Assembly: GCA_028823995.1 (NCBI GenBank)
Contig: JAPPFD010000016.1
Span: 1-64,000 of the forward strand
Source: a bacterium
GTDB lineage: Bacteria; Actinomycetota; Acidimicrobiia; Spongiisociales; ZC4RG35
Reading direction: 5' to 3'
DNA length: 64,000 bases
The translations under genes and the position numbers were made by a program. The notes under the pieces were generated by a model. That model was given only the letters and a program-made list of their open reading frames with translations. It did no database searches and had not been told where the DNA came from. Below are positions 36,816 to 46,490 of the stretch, piece after piece. Position 1 is the stretch's first letter. Each line of letters starts with the position of its first letter.

Positions 36816-37316
36816 ATGAGCGAGACCTACCGAAACATCCTCGGCCTTCGGGCCATTCGCAATTACCAGGAGCGTCCCATCCGCCAGGAAGACCTCGACC
36901 GGGTGCTGGAGGCGGCCAGGTGGACGGGCAGTTCGAAGAACCTCCAGAAGTGGGCGGTCGTGGTCGTCCGCAACCCCGAACAGATCACGCGACTGGCCGA
37001 CTGCGGTACCTTCACCACCCCGCTCCGGGCGGCGGCAGTGGCGCTTGCCCTCGTCCAGGAGCCGAACACCCGGGAGTTCGACACCGGACGGATGGCGCAA
37101 AACATCATGCTGGCCGCCGATGCGCTGGGGATGTCCACCTGCCCGATCACCCTGCAGCGCACCGAGGACACGGCCGCGGTGCTGGGATTGCCGCCGGGCT
37201 GGGTGTGCCGCTACGCCATCGCGCTCGGCTACCCTGCTCCCGACGCCCGCCCGTCCCGGTACGGGGGGCGCAAAGCGTCCGGAGAGATCTTTCACCAGGA
37301 GTCGTTCGGCCAGTGA
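36816..37316 (+). CDS. Nitroreductase-family protein
   Basis: A 166-residue FMN-dependent nitroreductase-fold protein from ATG 36816. It begins with the usual RAIRNYQERPI and continues WTGSSKNLQKWAVVVV, AQNIMLAADALGMSTCPIT and a final IALGYPAPDARPSRYGGRK. The length is short for the family but the core is complete. The stop overlaps the next start by 4 bp (GTGA), so it is coupled to the DUF885 gene. The substrate is unknown; family members reduce nitro compounds, quinones or flavins. Confidence 0.85.
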   Translation: MSETYRNILGLRAIRNYQERPIRQEDLDRVLEAARWTGSSKNLQKWAVVVVRNPEQITRLADCGTFTTPLRAAAVALALVQEPNTREFDTGRMAQNIMLAADALGMSTCPITLQRTEDTAAVLGLPPGWVCRYAIALGYPAPDARPSRYGGRKASGEIFHQESFGQ

Positions 37317-38968
37317 CCCGGACCTCCCGGGCTCTGGCCGACCGGTATTGGGAGTTCCGGCTCGAGCACCGCCACTTCGCCAACCTCTCCCGGGGCGAGT
37401 TGAGTCGATTGGAGCGTTGGGACGATCTTTCGGCCGAAGGGATAGCGGCTTCCAAGGAAGCCTTCCTCCGGTTCGCCGCCGAGGCGGAGCAGGTGACCGC
37501 CGAGGAGGACTCCGACCGGATCCTCGCAGAGACCGTCGTCGCCGCCGCCTTCATGGACGCCAGCGTCAAGGTTTGGTGGCCGCAGCTACAGGCGCCAAGC
37601 ACTCAAAGCGGACTGCTGAGATCATTGATACCGGCGCTTTACCTTCAGCCTCTGGTCACTTCCGACCATGGACTCCGGTACCTGGAGAAGCTGGGTGGGT
37701 TCCCGGCGATGGTCGATCAGTTGGTTGACCGGCTCCGGGAAGGAGCCGCCACCGGGGTGGTTCCCCTGGCCCGCCATGTCCGCCAGACCATAGGGAAACT
37801 CGAACAAATCCTTGCCCGACCACCGTCCGAAGATCCGATCGCCGACCAGCCCCCTCCCGCCGAACTAGGGCCGGACGAGGCCACCCGGTGGCGGTCCGAG
37901 GTGGTGAACGCCATCGAGACGGGCCTGCGTCCCGGCCTGATCCGATTCCAGGAGGCACTGGCTGAGATCACCCTTCCCTCCGGACGTCCCGATGAACGGC
38001 CCGGGCTCTGCCACCTGGCTGGCGGCGATGCGGTGTACCGGGACATGGTCAGAAGCCACACCACCCTCGACATGGAACCCGAGGCCATCCACCAGTTGGG
38101 TCTGGAGCGAGTTGGGATGCTGGAGGACGAATACCGAGGCGTCGCCGGACCGCTGCTCGACACAGACGAAGTCTCCGAGATATACACCCGCCTGCGCGAC
38201 GATCCGGGGCTCCGGTATGCAGGCTCCGATGAGTTGGTCGCCGACGCCCTGCGCTGCCTCGACAAGGCCGCCGCCGCGATGAGCGGGTGGTTCGATCCCA
38301 CTCCGGGGGCGCCCTGCGTGGCACACCCCATCGACGTGGGGTCCATGGCTTACTATTACCCGCCGTCCGCCGACGGCGTCCGACCGGGCACCTTCTTCTT
38401 CAACGTGGCTGACCCCACCGCCTGGGCCAGGTACCAGATTCCCGGCATCGCCTATCACGAGGGCATACCTGGCCATCACCTCCAAATGGCCCTGGCCATC
38501 GAGAACCCCGGCATCCACGACATCCACCGCGAATACCTCCCGGCCTTCTGCGAGGGATGGGGCCTGTACACCGAGCGCCTCTCCGACGAGATGGGCCTCT
38601 ACCAGGACGACTGGGAGCGGATCGGCATGCTCACCGCCGACTCCCTGCGGGCCGGGCGACTGGTGGTGGACACCGGTATCCACGCCCTGGGCTGGTCACG
38701 GCAGAAGGCCATCGGGTTCCTCGCCGACCACTCACCCATGTCGCTCCACGAGATCACAGAGGAGATTGACCGGTACATCGCCACTCCCGGCCAGGCCCTC
38801 TCCTACATGCTCGGTCGCCTCGAAATCGAGTCCCTGCGCGCCGAGTCCGAGGCACGGTTGGGCCCGGGGTTCGACATCAAGAGCTTTCACGGGACCGTCC
38901 TCGGCAACGGCGCCGTCCCACTAGGCACGCTCGGTTGGATGGTCCGGGACTGGCTTGACGCCCCCTAA
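37313..38968 (+). CDS. DUF885 family protein (metallopeptidase-like)
   Basis: A 551-residue protein from GTG 37313. The zinc-binding motif typical of DUF885 is present as [15 protein letters not shown] following [15 protein letters not shown] supplies a conserved Glu region. The N-terminal two thirds are helical. DUF885 proteins resemble M32/M3-like peptidases and are thought to be metal-dependent peptidases. The larger in-frame reading up to 36560 runs antisense to the ABC ATPase and is not coding. Coupling to a nitroreductase is unusual and unexplained. Confidence 0.8.
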   Translation: MTRTSRALADRYWEFRLEHRHFANLSRGELSRLERWDDLSAEGIAASKEAFLRFAAEAEQVTAEEDSDRILAETVVAAAFMDASVKVWWPQLQAPSTQSGLLRSLIPALYLQPLVTSDHGLRYLEKLGGFPAMVDQLVDRLREGAATGVVPLARHVRQTIGKLEQILARPPSEDPIADQPPPAELGPDEATRWRSEVVNAIETGLRPGLIRFQEALAEITLPSGRPDERPGLCHLAGGDAVYRDMVRSHTTLDMEPEAIHQLGLERVGMLEDEYRGVAGPLLDTDEVSEIYTRLRDDPGLRYAGSDELVADALRCLDKAAAAMSGWFDPTPGAPCVAHPIDVGSMAYYYPPSADGVRPGTFFFNVADPTAWARYQIPGIAYHEGIPGHHLQMALAIENPGIHDIHREYLPAFCEGWGLYTERLSDEMGLYQDDWERIGMLTADSLRAGRLVVDTGIHALGWSRQKAIGFLADHSPMSLHEITEEIDRYIATPGQALSYMLGRLEIESLRAESEARLGPGFDIKSFHGTVLGNGAVPLGTLGWMVRDWLDAP

Positions 38969-39053
38969 CCACCGTAGAGCGGGCATGTCAGAGACGGGTT
39001 GCACAGCGGGACAGATCCATGGAGGGTGAGAGACGCCGGCTTAGCTGTGACCT

Positions 39054-40304
39054 TCAGGCCGATTCTGCCAGGTGCGCAAACTTCTCTCGCCACTTGATAC
39101 ACCGTTGGGCATCACGTTCCTCGTAAGCACGCAAGGCAGACTGAGGGTCCAGCGTGAACGCTTCCTCCCGGTCCTCTGCCAGGGCGGTTAATCGCATCGT
39201 GTACCAGGCTGTCGCCCCACCCCGAGGTGGGGAGTCGAATACCGGAAACTCAGGATCGCCGCCTTCCTCGGTCAACCAGACTTCCGGGAGCCGCGGACTG
39301 AGGACCATCGCACGCGCCATGCTCACCATGTCGACAGCGCCGCCCACCACTGCGTCCACCGCCTGTTCACGCCTTTTGAAGCCACCTGTCAGCATTAGCG
39401 GCACATCGGTTACTCCTCTGGCGCGTCGGGCAAAACCGAGAAAGTACGGTTCGCCGTCCGATTGCCCGTCGGAGCTTGCCTTCGCCCCGGGAAAGTAGGT
39501 CCCGCCGCTGATGTCGATGAGATCAACCGAGGTTCGGTCGAGAAGGCGGACTACCTCCAGGGCGTCATCCTCTGTCAGTCCACCTTCCAGTCTGTCCGTC
39601 GAGTTGATCTTGATCCCCACGGGAAACAACGGGCCCACGGCGCGCCGTATCTGATCGATTATTTCGAGCACTATCCGGCATCGTGCTTCGATGGAACCGC
39701 CGTAGCCGTCTTTGCGGCGGTTGAACAGTGGCGATAGAAACTGACTGAGCAGGAATCCGTGTCCGGCGTGGACCTGAACGCCGGTGAACCCCATGTCCTT
39801 CGCATTTGCTGCGGCTCTTGCATACATGTCGGGCAGTTCCTGGATGTCTTCAGTTGACATGCCCGCGCATTGCAGACCTTCGATGTCCAGCGCGGATGGT
39901 CCCTTCGGCTGACTGATCGGCAGGTGCGAAAGGGCGCCGGCGTGACCGAGTTGCGGCCAAATGTGAGCATCCTCGAACACGGCGCGGCGGACCAATGGCT
40001 CCATAGCCCGGTGATCGGTATGCGGTCCGAGCACCAGATTCCCAGGCTTTTCCGGGTAGCGAGGATCAATTTGAACTTCACCTATGATCGAAATCGCCGC
40101 CCCGCCTTTCGCCCATCTCTCGTACAGTCGGACCTGGGCCTCGGTGGGATCGCCTGCACCGTTTCCAAGCGAATCCGACATGGCGGACTTGGCGAGTCGG
40201 TTTTTCAAAAGGGCGCCACAGGGAAGCACCAGCGAGTTGCGAAGTGGATTGAGATTCGAGGTCTCACGCTCCCGGGTTTGTCCACTGCTCTCGGTCCCGC
40301 TCAT
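39054..40304 (-). CDS. NADH:flavin oxidoreductase (Old Yellow Enzyme family)
   Basis: A 416-residue FMN TIM-barrel oxidoreductase from ATG 40304. Recognisable blocks are LKNRLAKSAM, FTGVQVHAGHGFLLSQFLSP, NRRKDGYGGSIEAR, PVGIKINS and a final phosphate-binding GGAVDMVSMARAMV. The NAD- and iron-sulfur-containing domains of larger relatives are absent, so it is a classic ene-reductase-type enzyme. Codon use and GC are somewhat lower than in the adjacent housekeeping genes. Confidence 0.85.
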   Translation of the reverse strand: MSGTESSGQTRERETSNLNPLRNSLVLPCGALLKNRLAKSAMSDSLGNGAGDPTEAQVRLYERWAKGGAAISIIGEVQIDPRYPEKPGNLVLGPHTDHRAMEPLVRRAVFEDAHIWPQLGHAGALSHLPISQPKGPSALDIEGLQCAGMSTEDIQELPDMYARAAANAKDMGFTGVQVHAGHGFLLSQFLSPLFNRRKDGYGGSIEARCRIVLEIIDQIRRAVGPLFPVGIKINSTDRLEGGLTEDDALEVVRLLDRTSVDLIDISGGTYFPGAKASSDGQSDGEPYFLGFARRARGVTDVPLMLTGGFKRREQAVDAVVGGAVDMVSMARAMVLSPRLPEVWLTEEGGDPEFPVFDSPPRGGATAWYTMRLTALAEDREEAFTLDPQSALRAYEERDAQRCIKWREKFAHLAESA

Positions 40305-40440
40305 CGACCAATCGCAATCTCTCGGTTCAAGTCTCAATCCTTGGTCCTGGTGCTTTGAACTCGCGCCCTCCCGTACATCTGCCTCGCAGCTCCCTCAGCC
40401 GGGTTCGCACAAGCCACCAATCGCCATGGGGCCAGGCGAG

Positions 40441-40525
40441 CGGAGGGAGTGGGATTCGAACCCACGAGGCACGGATGCCCAACAGTTTTCAAGACTGTCA
40501 CCTTAGGCCGCTCGGTCATCCCTCC
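40441..40525 (-). tRNA. tRNA-Ser (anticodon TGA)
   Basis: On the minus strand GGAGGGATGACCGAGCGG begins the acceptor and D arm. The anticodon loop is CTTGAAA between CAGT stems, the variable arm is long (typical of Ser), the T loop is GGGTTCGAATCCC, and TCCCTCC plus discriminator G ends it. CCA is not encoded. Confidence 0.92.
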
Positions 40526-40555
40526 TTCGGGTCGGAACCGTATGCGGTCGCCGAG

Positions 40556-40646
40556 CGGAGGGAGTGGGATTCGAACCCACGAGGGGGCGTCAACCCCCTA
40601 CGGCATTTCGAGTGCCGCGCACTAGGCCGGACTATGCGATCCCTCC
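40556..40646 (-). tRNA. tRNA-Ser (anticodon CGA)
   Basis: It shares acceptor stem and T arm with the neighbouring tRNA-Ser, including 5 bp beyond the mature 3' end. The anticodon arm is CGGCA-CTCGAAA-TGCCG, the variable arm is long, and CCA is not encoded. The two genes lie 30 bp apart and probably arose by duplication. Confidence 0.92.
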
Positions 40647-40732
40647 GGACAGATCACCCTTTCATCGGTGATCGGGTCATAGACTAGCCGGTCGTCTCCG
40701 TGATGGATCGAACATAAGGTAGCCTCCGAGCG

Positions 40733-42082
40733 GTGAGGAGAAGCTCTCTTGTGGGATGGTCCGCGGCGGCCTGGCTTGCTTTGTTGATGGGTTCCTGCGC
40801 TGATGAACCGGCCCTCTCTCCCGCCTCCACGGTGATGGTGGAGGTGACCGCCGAGGTGAGCGCCACCACCGCCGCAACCGTGCCGACCACCGCCGTGCCG
40901 ACCACCCGTCCGACCCCGGTGGAGGGCCTGTTGTTCCTGCCCGAGTCATTCCGGGACAGGATGGTGGAACTGGTGGAGGAGACCCAGGCCCTCCGTGGGT
41001 TCACCTTTGTCGAACCCCTGCAGATCGAGGGGATCACGTCCCAGGAGATGGTGAGGCGACTCCGCGCCGACGTCGGAAACGACCCGGGGCTCACCGAGGT
41101 CGATCAGCCGCTGTTCAGGCTGCTGGGTTTGATCGAGCCGACCCATGACTGGGTGACGGTTCTGTCGGGTTTCCGGGCCCGTCCCATTCCCGGTTACTAC
41201 GACGTGTCCAGCCAGAAGCTGTGGCTGGTGTCCACCCTGGAGGACCCGAGCCCGCTTGAAGAGATGACCCTGGTGGGCGAGATCGCCAAAGCGCTGGTGG
41301 ACCGGCACCTGGGTGTCTGGAGGCGCCAATCCCGTTTGGCCAGGGTGGGCGACAGCGATTACCTGGCGGTCCTGGGGGGCATGGCCGAGGCCGACGCCAC
41401 GCTGGTTGAGTTGCTCTTCATGGAGGGCATGAGCGACTCGGCCAGGGAGCAGGTGCTCGCAGAGGCATGGGAAGTGGCCTCCGACGATCTGGCTCTCCCT
41501 TCGTTCCTGACCCACAGCCTCGGTTTCGCGTCGGGACCGGTTCTCGAGTACCTACAGGCGCTGATTCAGTCGGGCGGTTGGGACTTAGTGAATCAGACCC
41601 ATCGGGACCCGCCCGACTCCACCGAGTTGATCCTGGAGCAGGGTGTCGGGCGGGTGGACCCCGTGCTCTTGCCCAAGCCGGATGCGTCCCCTCCGGAGGC
41701 TTACCGGTTGGTCTCCGACTCTGTGTGGGGACAGTGGGGATGGAATGCCCTGTTGGCTTCGGCGCTCCCCCCCGAGCAGGCCGCGGTTGCATCGCGGGGC
41801 TGGGGAGGTGACCGGTACCTGGTCTTCAGTGACGGTGAGGATATCGCCCTGGTGGTGGACTACCTGGGGGACTCGGTGGCCGACGCGGATGAGATGCGGA
41901 CAGCCCTTGGGGAGTACATACGGGAGGCCATGGATGCGGGGGAACCCACGGTGACCGATGATGGGGTGGAGTTCTCCGGCGCCACCTATGCCTGGCTGGG
42001 CGGAGAAGGCGAAGCACTGACCTTCATCGCCGCCTCCGACGTGGAGGTTGGACGCGGGTTGCGAGCTTCCCAGGGTGGCTGA
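40733..42082 (+). CDS. Lipoprotein, degenerate paralogue of the next gene's protease
   Basis: A 449-residue lipoprotein. The signal peptide ends in the lipobox LLMGSC (Cys22), followed by a Thr/Ala-rich linker. The main domain aligns along its whole length with the protein at 42219-43712 (VDQPLFRLLGLIEPTHD versus VDEALFKLLGLLEPDDD; GWGGDRYLVFSDGEDIAL versus GWGGGRSLVGYAEDGEVV). At the position of HELIH in the paralogue it has GEIAK (residues 182-186), so both zinc His residues are gone, although the later Glu (AEADATL) remains. It should not be a protease; it may bind substrate or regulate its neighbour. Confidence 0.8.
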   Translation: MRRSSLVGWSAAAWLALLMGSCADEPALSPASTVMVEVTAEVSATTAATVPTTAVPTTRPTPVEGLLFLPESFRDRMVELVEETQALRGFTFVEPLQIEGITSQEMVRRLRADVGNDPGLTEVDQPLFRLLGLIEPTHDWVTVLSGFRARPIPGYYDVSSQKLWLVSTLEDPSPLEEMTLVGEIAKALVDRHLGVWRRQSRLARVGDSDYLAVLGGMAEADATLVELLFMEGMSDSAREQVLAEAWEVASDDLALPSFLTHSLGFASGPVLEYLQALIQSGGWDLVNQTHRDPPDSTELILEQGVGRVDPVLLPKPDASPPEAYRLVSDSVWGQWGWNALLASALPPEQAAVASRGWGGDRYLVFSDGEDIALVVDYLGDSVADADEMRTALGEYIREAMDAGEPTVTDDGVEFSGATYAWLGGEGEALTFIAASDVEVGRGLRASQGG

Positions 42083-42218
42083 GGGGGTTTTCGGCCGGTC
42101 CTGTTTTCCTTCCTCATTCCCGCTGCATCCGAGATAGGCTCTGGGGAGTGACCCTTCTCCCAATCTGGCGCCGTTGTCGCAACCCGGACACATTGCACGG
42201 ACCGGAGGGCTGAGGCAC

Positions 42219-43712
42219 GTGAACCGCCCAGACCACTCGAACCCGACCCGGCAGGTTGGGACCGCTTTCGTATCAGCGGTCGTGGTGGTTGCCCTTGTGA
42301 CAGCGGCCTGCGGAGGGGCCTCGGACTCCCCGGCCACTACCGAGGGGCCGGTGGTAACCACCACCGCAGCACCCGCCACCACTGCCACCACGGCGCCGGT
42401 GACCACCACGGAAGCGGCCCCGACCACCACCACTACGGCTCCGGTCACCACCACCGAGGCTCCGCCCACCACAACCACGGCGCCCACCACAACCACGGCG
42501 CCCGCCACGACCACTACCGTGGCAGAGCCCGACCCCGACCTGCTCGTGATCGAGGGACTGAGCCCCGAGATCTCCGCACAGGTCTGGGAAGCCGTGGAGG
42601 TCACCGAGGGCATTAGGGGGTTGGAGTTCGGGGAACTGCCGGTGATCACGGTCCTCTCGCCAGAAGACTTCAAGGCGCGGGTCCGGATGGAGGTGGACTC
42701 CGAATTGGAGGACATCGAGGTCGACGAGGCGCTGTTCAAACTGCTCGGTCTGCTGGAGCCGGATGATGATCTCAGGGCGCTGTACGGAGAACTCTACGGC
42801 GAGAGCGTGGCGGGGTTCTACTCCAGCGAAGACAAGGAGTTGGTGATTCCCGCATCGGGTGAGAAGTTCACGGGATTGCAGACCATAACGCTGATCCACG
42901 AGTTGATTCACGCCCTCACCGATCAGCACTTCGACTTCGGTTCGAGGATGGAAGACCTGGTGGACAGCCAGATGTACGATCCCGCCTCGGGCCTGGTCGG
43001 CCTGGTGGAGGGAGACGCCACCCTGGCGGAGTTCGTATATGTGAACAACCTCGGCGTCGCCGCCCGGAACCGCCTTGCGGCGGAGTTCGCCGACTTTGAG
43101 CCACCCGACATCGACATCCCGCAGTTCATGGAATTGGCTCTCTACTTCCCTTACGACGCCGGCTTCGAGTACGTGTTGAATCGGTGGAGGGAGGGGGGAT
43201 GGTCGGCGGTGAACGACCAATACCTGGACCCGCCTGGTTCCACCGAGGAGATCTACCTGGGCGTTCCTTCCCCGGCCACGGAGGTGGTGGAGATGGAGAG
43301 GCCGGCCGGGGTGCTCCCCGAGGGATATGAGGAGATCTACGACTACACATGGGGCTTCTTGGACATCCTGGTCATGTTCGAGCAGATCCTGGGTCCGGAG
43401 GTGGCGGTGGACGCGGCCACCGGGTGGGGCGGGGGTCGTAGCCTGGTGGGGTATGCCGAGGACGGTGAGGTGGTGCTCGTGTGGGAGTATGCCGGAGATG
43501 ATCCGGCTGAAGTCGAGGAGTTGGCAGGGTTGCTGGCTGACTACGCGGCGGCGGGCATGAGGGTGGGCGACCCGCAGACGCAGGGAGAGTTTGGCTTCCT
43601 GGCCTCCGCCGACGACTTTGTCCTGGTTGCTCCCATTCCGGCCGGCCTGGTGATGGTGGCCTGCTCCGACCCGGAGGTGTGTCCGTCGGTCACCACTGCC
43701 TATCTGCCTTGA
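42219..43712 (+). CDS. Lipoprotein metalloprotease (gluzincin-like)
   Basis: A 497-residue lipoprotein from GTG 42219 (GAGG upstream). The lipobox ends at Cys31 (ALVTAAC), followed by a long Thr/Pro-rich wall-spanning linker (about residues 37-105). The catalytic region is LIHELIHALTDQHF with H227, E228 and H231, and a Glu 33 residues downstream of the second His (VEGDATLAE, E264) fits a gluzincin. The rest of the domain is not assigned to a named family. It follows the degenerate paralogue by 137 bp on the same strand. The pair likely acts on the outer face of the membrane. Confidence 0.75.
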   Translation: MNRPDHSNPTRQVGTAFVSAVVVVALVTAACGGASDSPATTEGPVVTTTAAPATTATTAPVTTTEAAPTTTTTAPVTTTEAPPTTTTAPTTTTAPATTTTVAEPDPDLLVIEGLSPEISAQVWEAVEVTEGIRGLEFGELPVITVLSPEDFKARVRMEVDSELEDIEVDEALFKLLGLLEPDDDLRALYGELYGESVAGFYSSEDKELVIPASGEKFTGLQTITLIHELIHALTDQHFDFGSRMEDLVDSQMYDPASGLVGLVEGDATLAEFVYVNNLGVAARNRLAAEFADFEPPDIDIPQFMELALYFPYDAGFEYVLNRWREGGWSAVNDQYLDPPGSTEEIYLGVPSPATEVVEMERPAGVLPEGYEEIYDYTWGFLDILVMFEQILGPEVAVDAATGWGGGRSLVGYAEDGEVVLVWEYAGDDPAEVEELAGLLADYAAAGMRVGDPQTQGEFGFLASADDFVLVAPIPAGLVMVACSDPEVCPSVTTAYLP

Positions 43713-43715
43713 GCG

Positions 43716-44051
43716 ATGGGAGAGTTGCGGTGCGGGGAGTGGAGTTCGGGTCCGGTGACGGTGGCTGACAGCTTCTGGAGGAGGCTGGCGGGGATCCACG
43801 GGGTTCCCCGAGGGTGGGGGGTGTTGATTCCCGGACGCTCGGTCCACGGCCTGTCAATCGCCGCCAAGTTGTGGGCGGTGGGGCTAGACACAGCGCTGCG
43901 AGTGGTGGGGGTGCGAAGTCTCCGACCGGGCGGGCTGGTGGTGTTCAGGGAGGCGGCCGCGGTACTCGAACTGCGGGGCGACCGGGCTCCTCCCCAGGTG
44001 GGCTGGAGGCTGTCTTGGAAAGGAGGCGTCTCTCCGTGGCCGGGCTCCTGA
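43716..44051 (+). CDS. DUF192-like protein
   Basis: A 111-residue frame from ATG 43716. The pattern LIPGRSVHGLSIAAKLWAVG, LDTALRVVGVRSLRPGG, then AAAVLELRG follows the actinobacterial DUF192 layout (RSVHxxxM, PIDVAFLD, VLRPG, VVE), although the family's usual residues are much altered. No signal peptide is visible. Its 3' end overlaps the start of rsmI by 16 bp, so it heads the following operon. Function unknown. Confidence 0.55.
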   Translation: MGELRCGEWSSGPVTVADSFWRRLAGIHGVPRGWGVLIPGRSVHGLSIAAKLWAVGLDTALRVVGVRSLRPGGLVVFREAAAVLELRGDRAPPQVGWRLSWKGGVSPWPGS

Positions 44052-44872
44052 TCCTGTGCGGCACTCCGCTCGGCAACCTGGGGGACGCTCCCCCCCGGCT
44101 TGCCGAGGCCCTGTCCAAGGCGGACTGCATCTACGCCGAGGACACCCGGCGGTCCGGCCGGTTACTGGATGCCCTGGGCGTCCGGCCGCGTAGGCTCCGG
44201 TCCTACTTCGCCGGAAACGAGTCGGCCCGCACGGCGGAACTGGCCGGCCGGCTGGCGGCGGGGGAGACTGTGGCGTTGCTCAGCGACGCGGGGACACCCG
44301 GCATCTCCGATCCCGGGTTGTCGGCGGTGAGGGCGGCTCTCCGCCAAGGGGCACAGGTCACGGTAATACCTGGTCCGAGCGCGGTGACCGCCGCCCTGGC
44401 CGTGTCCGGACTCCCGTCCAACCGGTTCTCATTCGAGGGGTTCCTGCCCCGTTCGGGGGAGAGACGCGCCCGGCGCATCCGGGCGGTGGCCTCCTCGGCG
44501 GAGACGGTGGTGCTCTTCTCCTCTCCCCACCGGTTGGTGGAAGATCTCTCGGACCTGGCAGGGGCCGGGCTGGGCGACCGTTCCGTGTCGGTGGCCCGCG
44601 AACTCAGCAAGCTCCACGAGGAGACTTGGCGGGGCTCGGTGTCGGAGGCGCTCGCAGAGTGGACCGCCCGTCCACCCCGAGGCGAGTTCACCCTGGTGTT
44701 GGCCGGCGGCGGGCCGGCGACCGAGATCCTGCCGATGAGCGAGGCGACCGAGGCTGTGGGACGCCTGGTGGCCCAGGGGCTCTCCACCTCGGCGGCGGTG
44801 AGAGAGGTGTCCCGCCTGACGGGCGTGTCCCGGCGGAACCTCTATGAGTCGGCGCACGGTGGTGGGGAGTGA
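44036..44872 (+). CDS. rsmI: 16S rRNA (cytidine1402-2'-O)-methyltransferase
   Basis: SAM-dependent tetrapyrrole-methylase-fold enzyme that adds the 2'-O-methyl group at C1402 of 16S rRNA. From GTG 44036 (AAGGAGG 10 nt upstream) it is 278 residues. It has the family motifs LCGTPLGNLGD, YAEDTRRSGRLL, LLSDAGTPGISDPG, VIPGPSAVTAAL and FEGFLPRSG. The stop overlaps tatD by 4 bp. Standard length. Confidence 0.95.
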   Translation: MAGLLILCGTPLGNLGDAPPRLAEALSKADCIYAEDTRRSGRLLDALGVRPRRLRSYFAGNESARTAELAGRLAAGETVALLSDAGTPGISDPGLSAVRAALRQGAQVTVIPGPSAVTAALAVSGLPSNRFSFEGFLPRSGERRARRIRAVASSAETVVLFSSPHRLVEDLSDLAGAGLGDRSVSVARELSKLHEETWRGSVSEALAEWTARPPRGEFTLVLAGGGPATEILPMSEATEAVGRLVAQGLSTSAAVREVSRLTGVSRRNLYESAHGGGE

Positions 44873-45660
44873 CCGTGTCGGGGACCGTCGGCGGCGCCCG
44901 CTGGGTGGACTCTCACTGCCATCTGCAGTTGGATCGACGGCCGGCGACAGAGTTGTTGGATCGCGCCCCTTCGGTGGAGTGGGTTGTGACTCCCGGAGTG
45001 GACCTGGAGTCCTCTCGATCGGCTGTCCGGCTGGCGGCTGAGCATCCCGGCCGGGTGGTGGCCACCGTAGGTCTTCATCCCCATGAGGCGAGCCGGTGGC
45101 CGTCGCAGGGTGGCGGCATCGCGGAGTTGGCGGGGAGAGCGGCGGCGGTGGGGGAGACCGGGTTGGACTTCTACCGGAACCTGTCATCCCGTCCGCATCA
45201 GTTGGAAGCCTTTCGTTCCCAGATCGAGCTTGCCTTGCTGCTCCGCAAACCCCTGGTGGTGCACTGTCGGGACGCCTTTTCCGATGTCCACCGACTGCTG
45301 GAGGAAGCCGGGGCCGGCCCGGCGGCGGTGATGCATTGCTGGACCGGCGGACCTCGCTGGACCAGGCGTTTCCTCGATCTGGGCGTGAAGTTCTCCTTTG
45401 CCGGCCCGGTCGCCTTCCCGACCGGCGACACGGTGAGGAGAGGTGCGGAGGTCGTCCCTCCCTCCCGGGGGATGGTGGAGACCGACACGCCCTATCTCGC
45501 CCCGCCGCCTCACCGCGGAGAGCCCAACGAGCCGGCCTGGGTCGCCCTGGTGGGCCACGCCCTGGCGCGGGTGTGGGGAATGGAGACCGTCGAAGTGGCT
45601 CGCATCACCAGCGCCACGGCGCAACAGACCTTCGGCGTCCCCGATGGGGGCCCTGGTTGA
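44869..45660 (+). CDS. tatD: TatD-family metal-dependent DNase
   Basis: A 263-residue TIM-barrel hydrolase from GTG 44869. Metal ligands are visible in VDSHCHLQ, GLHPHEAS, GETGLDFYR, VVHCRDAF and MVETDTPYLAP. TatD enzymes degrade DNA or repair 3' ends and are regularly found next to rsmA. GTGA overlap with rsmI and TTGA overlap with rsmA make translational coupling likely. Confidence 0.93.
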   Translation: MTVSGTVGGARWVDSHCHLQLDRRPATELLDRAPSVEWVVTPGVDLESSRSAVRLAAEHPGRVVATVGLHPHEASRWPSQGGGIAELAGRAAAVGETGLDFYRNLSSRPHQLEAFRSQIELALLLRKPLVVHCRDAFSDVHRLLEEAGAGPAAVMHCWTGGPRWTRRFLDLGVKFSFAGPVAFPTGDTVRRGAEVVPPSRGMVETDTPYLAPPPHRGEPNEPAWVALVGHALARVWGMETVEVARITSATAQQTFGVPDGGPG

Positions 45661-46490
45661 GCAACTTCACTCCTTCCCGAATCTCCGAGTTGCTGCGCCG
45701 CCACGGCGTCACGCCGTCCCGGCGGTTGGGACAGCACTTCCTGGTGGACGCCAACCTGGTGAGAAAGATCGTGAAGACCGCCGGGATCGGACCCGGCCAC
45801 CGGGTACTGGAAGTGGGGGCGGGAGTGGGCAATCTCACCGCGGCCCTGGCGGAGACCGGCGCCCGGGTGGTCTGCTACGAGGTCGATGGTCGTCTCGGCC
45901 CGGTCCTGGAGGAGACGCTGGCCAACCATGCCGGGCGCGTCGAGACGCGCATGGAGGACGCCCTGGCGGTCGATTGGGACACCGCCCTGCACGGCGAGGA
46001 CTGGGTGATGGTCTCCAACCTGCCCTACGGCGTCGGCACTCCGCTCCTCATGGAGATGGTCCAGAACGTTCCCTCGATTTCCCGGTTCGTGGTGATGCTG
46101 CAGCGGGAAGTGGCCCGCCGCCTTCTGGCGTCCCCGTCCAGCCGGGACTATGGTCTCCCCTCGGTGATCGCAGGCCTTCACACCTCCGTCCGCCGGGCTT
46201 TCGACGTGCCCCCCCAGGTGTTCTTTCCCCGCCCGGAAGTGTTCTCCTCGGTTGTGGTGATGGACCGGATCCGCCCGCATCCCGACACCGCACGGGCCAT
46301 CTCCCTGGCGGCCGGCGCCTTCGGAAAGCGTCGCAAGATGCTCCGTCGATCCCTGGAGTCGGTCCTGTCCTCCCCCGAACGGATCCTGGCTGCGGCGGAC
46401 ATCCGCCCCGAGGAGCGCCCCGAGTCCCTTCGGCCAGCCGACTTCCTGCGGCTGGCGGGGGTCGTGCGCGGCTGGGAGTCAGCAGGATGA
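45657..46490 (+). CDS. rsmA: 16S rRNA (adenine1518/1519-N6)-dimethyltransferase
   Basis: A 277-residue KsgA/RsmA enzyme that dimethylates two adenines at the 3' end of 16S rRNA. The start is TTG 45657, overlapping the tatD stop. Motifs: SRRLGQHFLVDANLV, RVLEVGAGVGNLTAAL, MVSNLPYGVGTPLL (NLPY catalytic) and the C-terminal helical domain ending in LAGVVRGW. It overlaps ispE by 4 bp (ATGA). Confidence 0.95.
   Translation: MSNFTPSRISELLRRHGVTPSRRLGQHFLVDANLVRKIVKTAGIGPGHRVLEVGAGVGNLTAALAETGARVVCYEVDGRLGPVLEETLANHAGRVETRMEDALAVDWDTALHGEDWVMVSNLPYGVGTPLLMEMVQNVPSISRFVVMLQREVARRLLASPSSRDYGLPSVIAGLHTSVRRAFDVPPQVFFPRPEVFSSVVVMDRIRPHPDTARAISLAAGAFGKRRKMLRRSLESVLSSPERILAAADIRPEERPESLRPADFLRLAGVVRGWESAG

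Noticed and set aside
40320-40345. GGTTCAAGTCTCAATCC resembling a tRNA T arm
   Set aside because: No matching acceptor, anticodon or D arm within 90 bp on either strand.
42360-42530. Repetitive ACC/GGC-rich stretch resembling a minisatellite or CRISPR
   Set aside because: Units are irregular and encode the Thr/Pro linker of a lipoprotein; no spacer structure.
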